From positions 124,001 through 188,000 of the forward strand of contig JANVFP010000047.1 in the NCBI GenBank assembly GCA_027919835.1: DNA of 64,000 nt, given 5' to 3'. The translations under genes were made by a program, and so were the position numbers. Below are positions 45,828-57,890 of the stretch, in pieces. The notes beneath the pieces are model-generated. The model was not told the origin of the DNA. It searched no databases and saw only the letters and a program-made list of their open reading frames with translations. Every line of letters starts with the position of its first letter. Position 1 is the first letter of the stretch. Source of the stretch: Lentinula raphanica. Its lineage: Eukaryota; Basidiomycota; Agaricomycetes; Agaricales; Omphalotaceae.

Positions 45828-48367
45828 CTAAGCTCGTCCTATTTCTCGTAAAATCTCCATTTTTCGTGGTTCAGTGACAACACGGAATCCGGCACTGACC
45901 ATATCGAATTGACCGTGTCCTCCAGACAAGGCACGAAGGCGACTGTTGTAATCCAGCATTTGGCTCAGAGGAGCCAGAGCATGAACGATACGCTTGAGTT
46001 CTGGAGATCTACCGGCACTATTGAGATTGGAAGACGAGGGCGAGAGGATATCAGGAGGGATATAGTTCCCTTCTTCAGGATATCCACCAACTTCATCCGC
46101 CCCATCAGATATTCCGTCACCAAGATCTTGTAGTTCTGCACCGTGTTCAGTGAGATCCTTGACCACCTTGCCAAGCGTGTCTTCGGTCACAGACACCTTG
46201 AACAAAAAGTAAGGTTCCATTAGCGGTCCCATGCCAGCTTTGCGTAGACGATTGCGCATGACGATCGCACTTGCGCCTGTGAGCAAAGACAATGGCGAGG
46301 GGATAGACCATTCTCGAATTTGAATGTGCAGATGCGACATAGGCAAAGATGAATGAGGAGAGCTCGACAAGGTAGTGGCGATTCCCGAGGCTATCAATAG
46401 TTCTGGATTCGCGGTTGAGGAAGATTCTGGGGAAGATATAGGGATACCTGATTTGTCGAGGACGAGGTTTCCATCCCAGAGTGGACTACCTTCTTCACCT
46501 TCTTGTAGAGGTCGGATATCTAAAGCTACAGTGACAGAGCTTCCGGCAATATCTGCCCTGTCATCTTTACTTATAAACGGTCTCTCAAAATGCGGTGGGT
46601 CGTAGTTGGGACCCAACGCCTCCCGATAACTGACTCGGCGCTTGCCAAGCTCGAAATTCGCATGAAACTCGTCCCGAAGTCGACCCTCGACGATCTCGAG
46701 GTGTAAAGCGCCCAAACCGTGGACGAGGATTTGTCCTTCCTGAAGATCATATCGAACCGAAGGATCCGTGCGAGAGAGGGACTCCAAAGCGTTCTGAACT
46801 GGCTCCAGATCTGAATGAGATTGTGGTATCACAGAGGCAGATATGACGGCTTTTGGAGGGATGATGTCTTGCATGACTGTTCGACTCGAGGGAGGAGCTC
46901 CTGGAGAGACGAGGGTGTCTCCCGTGCGGGTGAACTTGAGACCCAAGACAACGCCTACCGCACCGAATGGCAACTCGTCGACTTCAACAGGGTCAGATGC
47001 ATACATGAGCAAGAGTTTGGACACTTTCTCCTTTTGATTGCGGGTTGCGTTCAGGACGGCGCTTTGTCTTGTGAGTTTTCCTATGTAGTTTTTGGCCTCA
47101 TGAGATTCAAGAGTTGAAACTGTCAAGGGAGATTCGACATACCTGAATATATCCGTACATAAGTCATCCAGCCTCGTTTCTGGTCCCAGCTGACTTTCCA
47201 GGCCAGCATACGTAACGGAGCGTTCTTGGCAGGATCGTGTAAGACATCCACAGGACTCGCGAACAATTCCCCGACGTAATCCATTGCAAGACTGGTTCCG
47301 ATGTGCTTGATGGCCGAACCACAGACGACAGGTAGTATTTTGTTTTCAAGGGTATTTTTTCGTAAATGGGGTATGATATCAGAATGGTGGACCCCTAGAT
47401 ATGAAGAGGGTTCGGAGGGTAGTGTGAGCAGTGTCTCCATCAAGTCTTCGGAGAACATGGAAAGATTCTCGAGCAGCTGAGTGCGTGCGGGAGCAAGATG
47501 AGGTATGATTGGGTGGTTCGAGGGCAAGAACTTGAGCGCCTCCAATGCTTTTGCGTCTGTAGGCAGTGGGTAGCAGGTGGAGTTTCCGTCTTGGTCCCAA
47601 CGCCACAGTTCCCACTTGACAAGGTCAACGAGCCCTTGGATACCGGGTTCTGCATGTAGATAATCCTGCGGTTCGAAAGAAGCGATGGGGAGGGTCAATA
47701 CCATTGGATGAGGATGGAGACGGTTATTGAGGAGTGAGCGGAGTGAAGACCTGAATGAAGCCCCTGGACGGTCCTGCTTGTTGAGAAACATCATGCGCGT
47801 TGGGACTCCATACCTGACCGGATGATATTTCAGCTTTGTATTGTCGTACTGAGGACATGAATCTCACCTAGACGACGCACCTGTCTAATTGCTTCCACAC
47901 ACCTTTTGTCTGTGCCTCGACACCTTCTACAGAGTCAATGAGAACGACAGCACCGTCAATGACACGACTAGCGCTTTCGACTTCCATGCCAAAGTCAGCG
48001 TGACCTGGGGTATCGATGAGGTTGAAGGTCCAGTCTTTCCATTTGACGGGAATACTGGCAGACTGTATTGTGATACCGCGTTCTCTCTCTGCAGGGAGAA
48101 AGTCTGTGATGGTGCTACCTGTGTCCACGGAGCCAGAGGTGGAGAGATAGGAAGATTGGAGGAGGATTGATTCTGTTAGAGTGGTTTTGCCAGAATCTTG
48201 GGATGGATGAGTGTATTGTCTTTTGAGAAGGAGGTCAACGTACCGATGTGTGCTACGAGAGCCATGTTGCGAATTTTACTGGGATCATGAGGGACGACTT
48301 TTGTAGATAATTTCCGACAATAATTTGGAGAATTTCGGAGGAAAGAAAGACATAGTCGACGTCTCAT
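45828..48367 (-). CDS. MEF2: Mitochondrial elongation factor G2 / ribosome-releasing factor
   Basis: The N-terminus ([20 protein letters not shown]) is a mitochondrial presequence. GTPase motifs follow: [15 protein letters not shown] over the first intron (G1), [13 protein letters not shown] (G2), [14 protein letters not shown] (G3, DTPGH), [12 protein letters not shown] (G4, NKQD) and [13 protein letters not shown] (G5). Domain II has [15 protein letters not shown] after a splice. The later part contains [14 protein letters not shown] (domain IV-like) and ends [10 protein letters not shown]. This fits Mef2/EFG2, which recycles mitoribosomes with RRF rather than translocating. The start lies 67 bp from the divergent STE14 start. 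Confidence 0.92.
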
Positions 48368-48434
48368 AACAAGGTCAGCTCAACTGCGGCTTCTGCTCGG
48401 CAAAATATCTTATTGTTTCTTTCACTCCTTCATT
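48368..48434. promoter_or_regulatory. Very short divergent promoter, MEF2 / STE14
   Basis: Only 67 bp separate the two start codons. A pyrimidine-rich stretch just before the STE14 start is the only visible feature. Confidence 0.55.
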
Positions 48435-49431
48435 ATGGCAGACGACACACCAGCTAACTGGGATGAACAGCTCAGACGACGTGAGCAACTACAACGACAT
48501 GCTCTAGCAACAGTTCCATCCGTTCAGACACGAATGTCTGGTAATCTACCAAATACCCCTCTTGTCGCCGCCATCATAGCATTCCTCTTGGGTTCCGTAT
48601 TCTGCTTTGGGCTTTTGATGTTTATTAGAGGATTTTCGCTATACTGGTGGTCAACATATCAACTTGGATTCTTCATCGCTGCCTGGTCAGCATTTCATTT
48701 TGGAGAGTTCGCCATCACCGCTGGGTGGAACTTGGAGAAATGCAGTGTCGAATGTGAGTATTCGATTGTCAACGCGTGAAGGCACCTCAATCCTGATCAT
48801 TGGTTGTAGCATTTCTTTTGGATAATGGATCTATGTATCACATAGCAAATGGCTCAGCCATTCTTGAATATATCATTACTCTGTATTTTATACCCTCATT
48901 CAAAACACGATCTTGGATATCATATTTCGGTGCGCTCTCCTTCCTGATTGCCTCTCTAAATAACCAAACAACGCCATAGGTATGATCATGGTGCTCTTGG
49001 GTCAATTCATGCGTTCAGCAGCCATGGTGCACGCGTCCACAAACTTTTCGCATGCACTTGCCTTCCAGAAGCTTGAAAACCATCGACTGGTTACTGACGG
49101 TATCTACGCGTGCGTCGCGTTAGTATTTTGCCTTCTGCGTTGGCTAACATTGCTCAAAAGCTGGTGTCGTCATCCTTCTTATGCTGGATTCTTTTACTGG
49201 GCCTTAGGTACCCAGCTCGTTTTGCAGAACCCTCTATGTTTTGTTTTATACTTTGTTCTTCTCTGGAGATTCTTCTACGCAAGAACACGCAGTGAGTTCA
49301 TATGTGATGCTCCAAATAGATATTGTTTGACTTCGTTCCCAGCTGAGGAAAGGACGTTGATCAAGTTCTTTGGAGAAGAGTACGTTCGATATAGAGGTCG
49401 CGTTGGAACGAAGATTCCGTTTATACCGTAG
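48435..49431 (+). CDS. STE14: Protein-S-isoprenylcysteine O-methyltransferase
   Basis: ICMT family, an ER membrane enzyme that methylates the prenylated C-terminal cysteine of Ras, Rho and mating pheromones. It has several hydrophobic helices (VAAIIAFLLGSVFCFGLLMF), then FHFGEFAITAGWNL. Exons join to give the conserved HxxxNFSHA segment (ASTNFSHALAFQKLENHRLV) and TDGIYAWCRHPSYAGFFYWA, the AdoMet-binding RHPxYxG signature. The C-terminus has AEERTLIKFFGEEYVRYRGR, the catalytic EExxLxxxFGxxYxxY pattern, and ends IPFIP. Length (about 260 residues) fits the family. In mushrooms the enzyme is needed for pheromone maturation. Confidence 0.95.
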
Positions 49432-49565
49432 TGTCGAGTTCCTCAACAGACATTTTTGGCATTGAGATTATTCACATGGAGCATGAATTGGAAGTGAAAG
49501 TCATGTAGAGTGGACAATGGACATGCAGCATGATAATTTTATGTGTACAACGCCCGCACTGTGAA

Positions 49566-50302
49566 TCAATCCTCCTCTGCTATAACACCCTTGTTTGACA
49601 CATAGATACCATCCAAGAATTTACGGATATCCTTGTTCCGTACTCTGCAGGCACCGTGGATAGAAGCAGCTGCGACAGAAAATTTGAGAAAAATCGTGAT
49701 AAGTGTAGATACATGATACACACCTGATTGAGAAACCATGTCAATGTCATTTCCCTCAATGATCAGCTCATCCTTCTGTGCTTTTGACTCTGTGATCACG
49801 ACGCCCTCCAGCATGTTGACGTGTCTCACAGTCTATCGAAACGTTCAATCACTGTACGTTCTGGTATTTCGGAACGCTTACCTTCTCACCCAAGAAATTC
49901 CGGATCTCGACAGCGTGACCTTCGTTCTGGATGATGCAGTTGATAGGGAAATGGGCGTAGACGGCACGCATTTTGTATCGGAAGCCCTGTGACGATTCCG
50001 ATGAGTCCCACCACGAAAAATGCGAACGCAGCGTATTCGCGCACCTTGGTAACACCGTTGATCATGTTGCTAATCATGCTCTTGATCGTCCGTAAGCATG
50101 CAACGTGTTTCCGTCCTCCCTGCCAGACCGCGAGCGTAACTTTGGAGTCTTTGCCTTTGACCAGCCGGATATCCATGTTGACATGTTGGACATTCTTTGT
50201 GAGGGTACCTCGGGGCCCTGTCACGTTGATGATACGGGCTTTGAGAGACACTGAGACTCCCTCAGGGATAACGAGTTCTTCGGTTTGGAGGACGTCCCGC
50301 AT
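49566..50302 (-). CDS. RPL9: 60S ribosomal protein L9 (uL6)
   Basis: Starts [20 protein letters not shown] at 50302, the usual eukaryotic L9 start. It continues [40 protein letters not shown] and MINGVTK, spliced to [20 protein letters not shown]. The third and fourth exons give [21 protein letters not shown] and [20 protein letters not shown], ending KGVIAEED at 49566. Length of about 190 residues fits. An AG acceptor lies directly before the ATG and a good GTGAGT donor at 50451, so a 149-nt 5'-UTR intron (50303-50451) is likely, as is common in ribosomal-protein genes. Confidence 0.96.
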
Positions 50303-50781
50303 CTGTGAAGCAAGAAATCAGCGAATTGTGTCATCTGAACTCGTCCAAGTCGATCCAGCCAGTAATATCCATCATTCCACCCAATATCGGCATAGAAATG
50401 ACCGCAGAGAGAGCTGGAGTCGACTGAGCAGCATTGGAAGGTACGACTCACGATCTTGAGGCAGGAAAGGCGTTTTTTCTTGAGCTTTTGCTATAACTTG
50501 AATACCAAAATTCGATTGCAGGCACTACGGGTTGCGGCTGTGCAAAGTCACGTGAGGTGTGGGAGCATGTTTCAGACTCCGCCCGGGAAGGTTCAACGAG
50601 CGATTTACCACCTCCACCCGTCTCTCGTCCCAACCATCACCTTTGCCGTTTCTTGCACTCTTCATCCCAAGTTTTTTTTGGTGTGAAAACAAAAGATTTA
50701 TTTTGAACCTACGCCAATTCGCTGTTAGGGTTTTACTGCGACTTGAGCCTTCTTGTCTCTCGATTCTCAGTGACTTGCAGG
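50303..50781. promoter_or_regulatory. RPL9 leader intron and RPL9 / PCF11 divergent promoter
   Basis: Positions 50303-50451 look like an intron in the RPL9 leader (GTGAGTCG donor, CTTCACAG acceptor next to the ATG). The rest, to 50781, holds the two promoters. The T-run and pyrimidine-rich segments are near 50640-50680. No extra gene is seen. Confidence 0.55.
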
Positions 50782-53251
50782 ATGTCTATATATTATGGCC
50801 AGCCTTCGTATGGCGCGAATGCGTTCAGTCAACCCTCAATCCCAAACCCTTACCCTCTAGTTCCACCACCACCTCCACCAAGTTTTCCGCTGTACTTGGA
50901 CCCTACCAGTTTTCGCAGAGATTTCTCTAATCGGCTTGCAGAGCTAACTGTCAATTCACGCCCTCTCATTCAGAATCTTTCCATGATGGCCCATGATTAC
51001 TCTCGCTTTGCAGATATCGTCGCGCAATGCATAGAGGCTCATATTCGTAAGGTGAGTAACTCTTCGATTCGAATCCATATATCTGGCCGGTGGTCTCTAG
51101 TGAGCAGGTTGGACAATACTCTATAGCATGTACACTGTAGCTTGTATCCAGTATCATTACTGTAGCTGTACCTCTGACCAAACGAACAAAAAAAGAGTAG
51201 TGCTCGCCTGGCACTTCTGAGAGACCAGAATCCAGAAAAATTTTTTCATCTGCCAATCACTGGTCTTCGGGAAGATTCCGCGGATTGCTGACTAATATTG
51301 CCTTTTTTGTAGGTCCCTCCGTGGGTGAAGCTTCCGGTGTTCTATCTCCTAGATATGATTAGCAAGAATATCTACGAACCTTACGCTCGACATTTCGCAA
51401 GATTTGTGATTCCTTTGTTCATTGATACCTACCAACAGGTCGATGAGTCCACACGCAACAAAATGGTCGAGCTCGCCCTCACATGGAGGACAGGTTCCCC
51501 TATGGGTAAAGAGCTTTTTGGTTTGCCGGCCCAAGTTCAGATAGAGCGTAGCATTTGGGGAGATGGATCGAGTAGCAGTGTAGGTCCTACGTTCGAGATT
51601 CTCATGACTATCGCTGAGTTCGCTCTTCAGTCATCAGCCAATGGGTTCTATTCAGGTGTCGGACAAATTACGAAAGCGCAAGTGCTTAGTGAACTCGAGT
51701 TCACGCTTGCTCAAAAAGAAAGGGCCATCCAGGCCAACCCCAACGACTTTGTATCTAAGAACCATGTCAACGTTTTGCATCAGGTACGCAAACTTTTTAG
51801 CTTCATATCTCTGTCAATCGTACTCATGTCCGTGCTTTCTAGCTTCGGAAGATCGTGGAGGCTGGTGTTTCACAGAACGATCTGCAGCAGATATTGAACC
51901 AGTTGCGGAATCTCATGCGAAGCAATGCTCAACAAGCGTCATTACCTCCACCTCCGCCTCCACCAGTTCCTAGTCAAGCGTGGCCATCCAATTCGTATTC
52001 GGCGCCTGCACCAATGCCACCTCTCCCGCCATCTAACGCGGTTCCTCCTCCAACCACCTTCAATCAGACGCCTAGTTACTCCTTACCGACATTCAAACCA
52101 GTCGATGCCCCTTCGGTCAATCCCACCGCTATTTCCGCACCTTCTCCCGTTCCTGCAGCTCCAGCAGCTGGGCCTTCAACGCAAACGCCTGACTTCACCA
52201 GTCTGCTTTCTTCACTTTTGAAAGCTGGCGTGGTCGCAGCCGATCCTACTTCTCTCGCAGCTGATGCCACAGCGCACGACGACAGCGCAGTTCCCACGTC
52301 CGTCACAGTCGACGAAGCAAGAGAAACTGCAAGAGCGTACCGGAAATCGATCTTGACGCATTCTATGCAGTTGACTGCTGCCGCTATCACAAAGTATATT
52401 CCCTCTACCCTTTCTTCGCTACGACACACTAACACGGTTAACGCTAGGTCACGACCTCCGATCAATGATCTCCTCTATGAACGTCTTGGAGCTCAGTGTA
52501 AACAATGTGGCATTCGCTTCCTTGATACTGCTGATGGCAAAAAGGATCTTGAAGACCATCTAGATATGCATTTCCGACAAAACCTCAAGGCCAATCAGAA
52601 CATTGGGCGAGGGCACAGCCGGAGCTGGTTTCTCGGTGCCGAGGTTAGTGTTCGTGTCTGTTTGATGATGTTCGTCAGCTAACGTTATGTCTATAGGATT
52701 GGGTGCTGGACGTTAAAGGAAAAGGGCGCGCGGACGGGTCCAGACCGATTACCGCAAAGGCTGCAGCTGATGCTGAAGCTGCTGAACGAGACGCTAGATT
52801 ACGTTCCGAATTTGTCGTTGTGCCGCCGGGAGACGAAGCAAAATCAGTATCATGCCCGATATGTAAGGAGTCTCTTAAGTCAGAGTTCGTAGAGGACGAC
52901 GAGGAGTGGGTGTGGAAGAATGCTGTGAAGAAGGATGATAGGGTATGTCCATTTTTCCCCACTTCTGAGGTGAACGAGTTAGGCTAATCATCGTTTCCGC
53001 AGATATTTCATGCTACTTGCCATGCAGAAGCTTCAGCGAATGTCCTTGCTGTCCGGTTACGGTCAGATGTCAACAGTCGAAGTCGATCTGGTACGCCTGA
53101 GTATAACACACCTGTCATGGCGCGTCTGTCACTTTCTCCCGACCCTGTTGCTCGCGGTATAAAGCGTAAGGTTGATGATGAATTTTCATCTCTGCCAGGC
53201 GAGGCTGAAAATTCTCCGCATCATAAGAAGCTCGCCCTTTCTGCAACGTAG
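50782..53251 (+). CDS. PCF11: Pre-mRNA cleavage complex II subunit Pcf11
   Basis: A short Pro-rich N-terminus precedes the CID (CTD-interacting) domain: FRRDFSNRLAELTVNSRPLI, SRFADIVAQCIEAHIRK spliced to VPPWVKLPVFYLLDMISKNI and FIDTYQQVDESTRNKMVELA. This domain binds Ser2-phosphorylated RNA polymerase II tails. A coiled coil and a Pro-rich linker follow (from about 51900), then zinc-binding parts: AQCKQCGIRFLDTADGKKDL with downstream HLDMHF, and SCPICKESLKSEF. The EDWVLDVKGKGR junction and the final VMARLSPDP..KRKVDDEF segment end at 53251. It couples 3'-end cleavage to termination. The intron at 51051-51313 is unusually long. Confidence 0.92.
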
Positions 53252-53501
53252 CTCTTGGTTTTTTTTTTCTTCTTCATCTTGGCATCTTTCTCATCATCAT
53301 TGTCATTATGCATCATCTAATCTAAGGGATATGTTCATTCACATTATAACTATTCCACTCACAACGAACTCTTATCAGGATAGCATATTGTAACGCCGCA
53401 TTGTTTTAGAAATAAAATACAATCAAATCTTGCATACATTGATGTCGCAATTGAGCTTTCGTGGCCAGATTCCAGGTAACTTATCGCAAGGCGACTGAGC
53501 T

Positions 53502-55227
53502 TTACATATCATTTGGCGATACATCAGGTCCAGAGATGATTGCCTTTATGACATCCTTTCCATCTTCGCTTTTTCCGGCTCTAGTAGCCTTGAAAGCAGC
53601 AATAGCATCATCGAAGTTATATCTGTAATGAAATTGGAGTTGAGCCTCGCTCTGGAATATGAAGGAATAGTAGACGCTAACCGGTGAGTGACCAGAGGCT
53701 TCAGATCTATCTTGCCCTGGGCGACGAGAGAGATGGCAAGCGGATAATCTCCGTGCTGTAGGAACATAATCAATGAGATAGATTGTACATCGATCATTGT
53801 ATGATCCACGCACAGTGTAGCGGAAGGATCCTTTGTATGCCACCTCTTTGGTCATGAGTGGCGACAAATCAATCTGGATGTTAGGATTTCCCATTCCGAC
53901 CTGGGCAATACAGTTAGGATAATGAACACCATGTTCTGAACCTAATACGCAAACCTGGACCAATGTCCCACCGGTGCCGACAATATACAACGCGGTTTGA
54001 ATAGAAACCTCAGCCCCACTTGCATCGATAGCAAGATCAACAGCATTTGGTCCAAGATCATCGATACCCAGAGTTTTCTTCATATTATCTGCATTCCTTT
54101 TACTGTATTGGAGCTTGCTTTCGTCGCCGCTCGGGGAAAGGGGCTGGTAAGGTATCGCGCCAACATAAGTCTTGGCGAATTCCAGACGCGAAGGGACGAT
54201 ATCTGCAGCGAAAATTCTCCTCGCGCCTAACGCTTTGGCGACGGCCATGCAGAGAAGACCAACTGGTCCGCATCCAAATACTGCGATGCTTTGGCCGAAC
54301 TTGAAGTTTCCGAGATTCGACACAGAGTGAACACCAACAGAGAGAGGTTCCATCTAAAGAACAAGATTGAGAATTTTGACTAGTCGAGTGCGTACGGGTA
54401 TTACCATAGCGCCATCCTCCAAAGTAAGATGTTCGGGCAACGGGTAAGTGAGATCGCCCAGGACGCGATAGTATCGCGCAAGTGTCCCATCGTATGGAGG
54501 AGTAGCTGCGAACACAATGTCGGGGCAGAGCTGAGGAATATCCAATCTTTGTCAAGACTGTTCAACAAATTCTGAACATCCATTCATACATTGTATTTCC
54601 CAGATTTGCAGAAACTGCAGACGCCTACAGGATCGTCAATCTCCAAGGTGAACTTACGAGTTTATCTGGATATTTACGACAGGTTGAGCCTGGTTCAACT
54701 GCTACTTTGTCACCGACTTTGACGTGCTTGACTTTGGCACCCACTGTAGATAGATCTAACCTACATATCCCTTGGTTTGTGATGCACACACGAACCTTTT
54801 GTAATGACACCTGCAGATTCGTGGCCAAGAACCTGAGAGTATAATATGATATAGAAAGTTCTCGGTCAGGATCGGAACCACCTACCATCGGTTCCTTGAC
54901 TATAAATTCTCCGATTTTGCCATGAACATAGTAGTGCACCTGCATACATAGGGCGTTTAGAAACGACGGGGATTACTGATATTTAGAGTATCACATCGGA
55001 GCCACAAATCCCTGCGGAAGCTAAGCAAGTACTAGAGTAGGAGATGAAGGTACTATACCGGTCTTCTTAATCGCAACAATCACTTCCGTATCAGCGACTG
55101 TTGGCGCTCTTGGATTAGTTCTGGTCTATGATGACATTATTTTAAGCTCACTAGAGTTTGGGACAGGACGTTCTTCATAGACAACGTTTTCGATAGCGCG
55201 GAGAACAAAGGAAGGGTTGTTGGACAT
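53502..55227 (-). CDS. XYL2: Xylitol dehydrogenase (zinc-dependent medium-chain dehydrogenase)
   Basis: Start MSNNPSFVLRAIENVVYEER at 55227. The catalytic-zinc block is spread over short exons (KKTGICGSDVHYYVHGKIGE). A cofactor segment SIAVFGCGPVGLLCMAVAKA is the Rossmann GxGxxG region, followed by RRIFAADIVPSRLEFAK, whose Asp suggests NAD preference. Other blocks are GDKVAVEPGSTC, YNLCPDIVFAATPPYDGTLA and MEPLSVGVHSVSNLGNFKFG. The C-terminus reads NFDDAIAAFKATRAGKSEDG. This matches fungal XDH/L-arabinitol/sorbitol dehydrogenases; xylitol is the likeliest substrate (xylitol to D-xylulose). Four cysteines are spaced as in a structural zinc site (see findings). Confidence 0.88.
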
Positions 55228-55511
55228 GGTTGTAGTGAGGAAAGAAAGGTAGGAAGGAAAATCCTTGTGATCTCTTCGGAATGATAAACCGGTCCGTCCT
55301 GGGCCGGTGACGGCGCCTTCAAGCCAAAAATGGCTATAGTCACGTGAGCTCATCATTACCAATCACGTGGGCAAATCTGAGACCTCGCCAGGTTCGCCTG
55401 GTATATAAGGAATAGCTCCGTTCTTCAGCTCCTCACCTTTCCCCTTCGATTTCTGCTTTGACATTTTTAACATTACTATCCACATCTCATCTTTACTTTT
55501 TTCTACACAAT

Positions 55512-56991
55512 ATGCCTCGTCCTGTCACTGATACCTTTCCGGACTTTACTGGCCACTTGCTGGACAATGGCCGGTTCAAGCTCATCGAACTCTTAGGCTC
55601 AGGCGCGTATGGAAAAGTCTACAAGGCTTTCGATCTTACCTCGACGTGCGAGGATCCCAAGTACTATGCCGTCAAATGTTTGCTCAAGCCCAAACCTGGT
55701 TCGCGAGAAGAGGAATTCCAGCTACGCGAGTTTGCTCTCCATCGTCTTATTTCTGCCAGCGACCATCCAAATATCGTCAGTTTCCACAACGTGTTCTATG
55801 AACATACCTTCGTCTACGTTATCCTCGATCTTTGCTCTGGCGGCGACCTCTTTGGTGCGATTACTGAACGCAAGGTGTTCTGTCAAAATACCGAGCTCAT
55901 CAAGTCAGTCTTTGTACAACTTCTCGACGCCGTTCATCATTGCCATGAAAATGGCATCTATCATCGTGACCTTAAGCCCGAAAATATCCTCTTCTCAAAG
56001 GACGGCCGTCAAATCTATCTCGCTGACTTCGGTCTGTCAACTCAGAACAAGGTTTCGGAGGACTTTGGCTGTGGAAGCTCATATTATATGAGTCCAGGTT
56101 AGTAGTGTTGAGCAATATCTACATATTTCCTATACTTATCCTTTGCTCCAAGAATGTATCGGCAAAGAATTCGGACGCCATAAATTCTCCACTCGCCACA
56201 GTGATGTCTGGTCGCTCGGTGTCATTCTGACGAATATGATTGCTGGCAGGAATCCTTGGCGATATGCTATGACCATTGACGATTGCTTCTCCACTTTCCT
56301 ATATGATCGGGACTTCCTTCGTACGGTCTTGCCAATCTCAGATCAAGCTAACTTCATTCTCAAGCGTATCTTTCATCTCAATCCTCTCAATCGAATTTCC
56401 ATTCCGGAGTTACGACGCGAGATTATCGCCATTGATTCGTTCTTCATGTCCGAAGACGAGATAGATCAAGGGGGCGACGTGCTTCGCGCGGCTGCAGCCA
56501 ACTATGCTGCGCCTCCTGCTAAGACACCTGTTGTCCCAGCAAAACCCGAGCTTTCCAAGAGTTCGTCGTACACCCCGCAGAATTCGGAAGAGGTTTATCT
56601 ATATGCTCGTCCTACTGATGGCCTTCAGCCGTTGCGTGATCACCCTCATAATTCTCTGCTCGATGTACTCGCTGCCGGATCGAGGCAAGATGTCACTTCC
56701 TCTGAGCCTGAGAGTGCTGGCCCCATCACCCCCGAATCTAGGCCCATTAACGAACCGCTGGTAAACGTTCCCGTGCTATCTGGCGATGTGCTTGGCGGAG
56801 GTTCGAACGTTCTTACATACAGAACCGTTCAGGCAACGGTCAAGAGCGATGTTATGAAGATCGTACCAACTCCTCGTCATCGTGCCCCTTCAAATACAGC
56901 GACGAAGCCTCCTCCGCGACGAGTGGGCAAACAGCTGCTACGGAAGGCTGTCCAAGTTTTGAAGGCATTGTCGGAAAGCGTGTCCAGTTAA
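55512..56991 (+). CDS. Serine/threonine kinase, Ran1/Pat1 (Sks1/Vhs1) type
   Basis: Kinase motifs in order: [11 protein letters not shown] (Gly loop, about residue 30), YAVKC (Lys), [12 protein letters not shown] (catalytic loop, about residue 150), LADFGLS and, across an intron at 56098-56153, SSYYMSPECIG. Further blocks are [20 protein letters not shown] and [20 protein letters not shown]. The C-terminal tail is about 150 residues, rich in Ser, Pro and Ala, ending ALSESVSS. The arrangement resembles S. pombe Ran1/Pat1 and budding-yeast Sks1/Vhs1, which act in meiosis and nutrient signalling. Only one intron, fewer than its neighbours. Confidence 0.88.
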
Positions 56992-57255
56992 TGCGACTGG
57001 GCATTGTGTCCGTGTTCGATACACGTTTCTTTTTTTAATCTCTGGCGTCAGGACGCTTACTCACTCTATCCACACACACTCTCTTTCATTTGACTTCATT
57101 CTGGCAATCGGACAGACCAAACATTATATATACACATATTACTCTACGAACAGTGGACTTGATTTCTCAACTGACATTTTCAGATGGATTAGGACTTGTA
57201 GCAGGGCCCATTTTCGATGCAGGAAGCGTAGGATGGCCCTCAAAAGTTGTGCTCA

Positions 57256-57506
57256 GAAAGGTACGTGAATGATCCTACTCTTGAGAATGGTTTGATCTGC
57301 CTCGACGGTCGATTTGCCATAGGAACGCTGGAAAATTGACACCTCAAACTATCAATCAGAATGAGCCGCAGTTGTTTTCAGAAAGGTACGCCAATAATCT
57401 ACTTTTGAGAACGGTTTGATCTGCCTCGACCGCCAATTGGCTATAGGAACGCTGGAGAAACCTCAAGTTATCATCAAGACAGGACTTGGAAGCCTGAGGG
57501 AATGTA
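57256..57506. repeat. Two tandem copies of a 125-bp unit
   Basis: Copies start at 57256 and 57381 (both begin AGAAAGGTACG). They share GGTTTGATCTGCCTCGAC and TATAGGAACGCTGGA-type blocks with scattered differences. A third, poorer copy of the CGAAACGTACGTGAAGGTC boundary lies near 57530. Confidence 0.7.
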
Positions 57507-57890
57507 GTATGATGGCCCGCCCGCATTTTTCGAAACGTACGTGAAGGTCTTGTCAATCTTCACCGAAGGATTGCCGAACTCCCCATCTACTATTCGAAGA
57601 AAAGAAGTCGACTCCTCAGCCCTAGTGGGTTTAGAGGCAATAGGCTGGCGGTATCGGGCCACAGACTCATTAAGACTCTCAAATTCAGACCGCAAGGGAG
57701 CTACTCAGAAAACAGGCAAGTTATTTTTGAATACGAACGGGTCATGTCCCTGTCAACTCACGCTTTCACAGAAGTCACACAACAGATAGCCCGGACTACG
57801 ATTTATCTGGACGTACTGAGGTCACGCACGGTCAAACACTTTCTGCTATATTGCCCGACCTGGTGCGTACAAAAAAGAACGATCTTACCC

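Noticed and set aside
50303..50451. Possible C/D-box snoRNA in the RPL9 leader intron (ATGATGG and CTGA on the minus strand)
   Set aside because: The boxes are only 57 nt apart, the C box has a mismatch and no terminal stem can form.
51060..51085. GATTCGAATCC in the PCF11 intron, like a tRNA B box
   Set aside because: No T-stem pairing, no A box and no acceptor stem around it.
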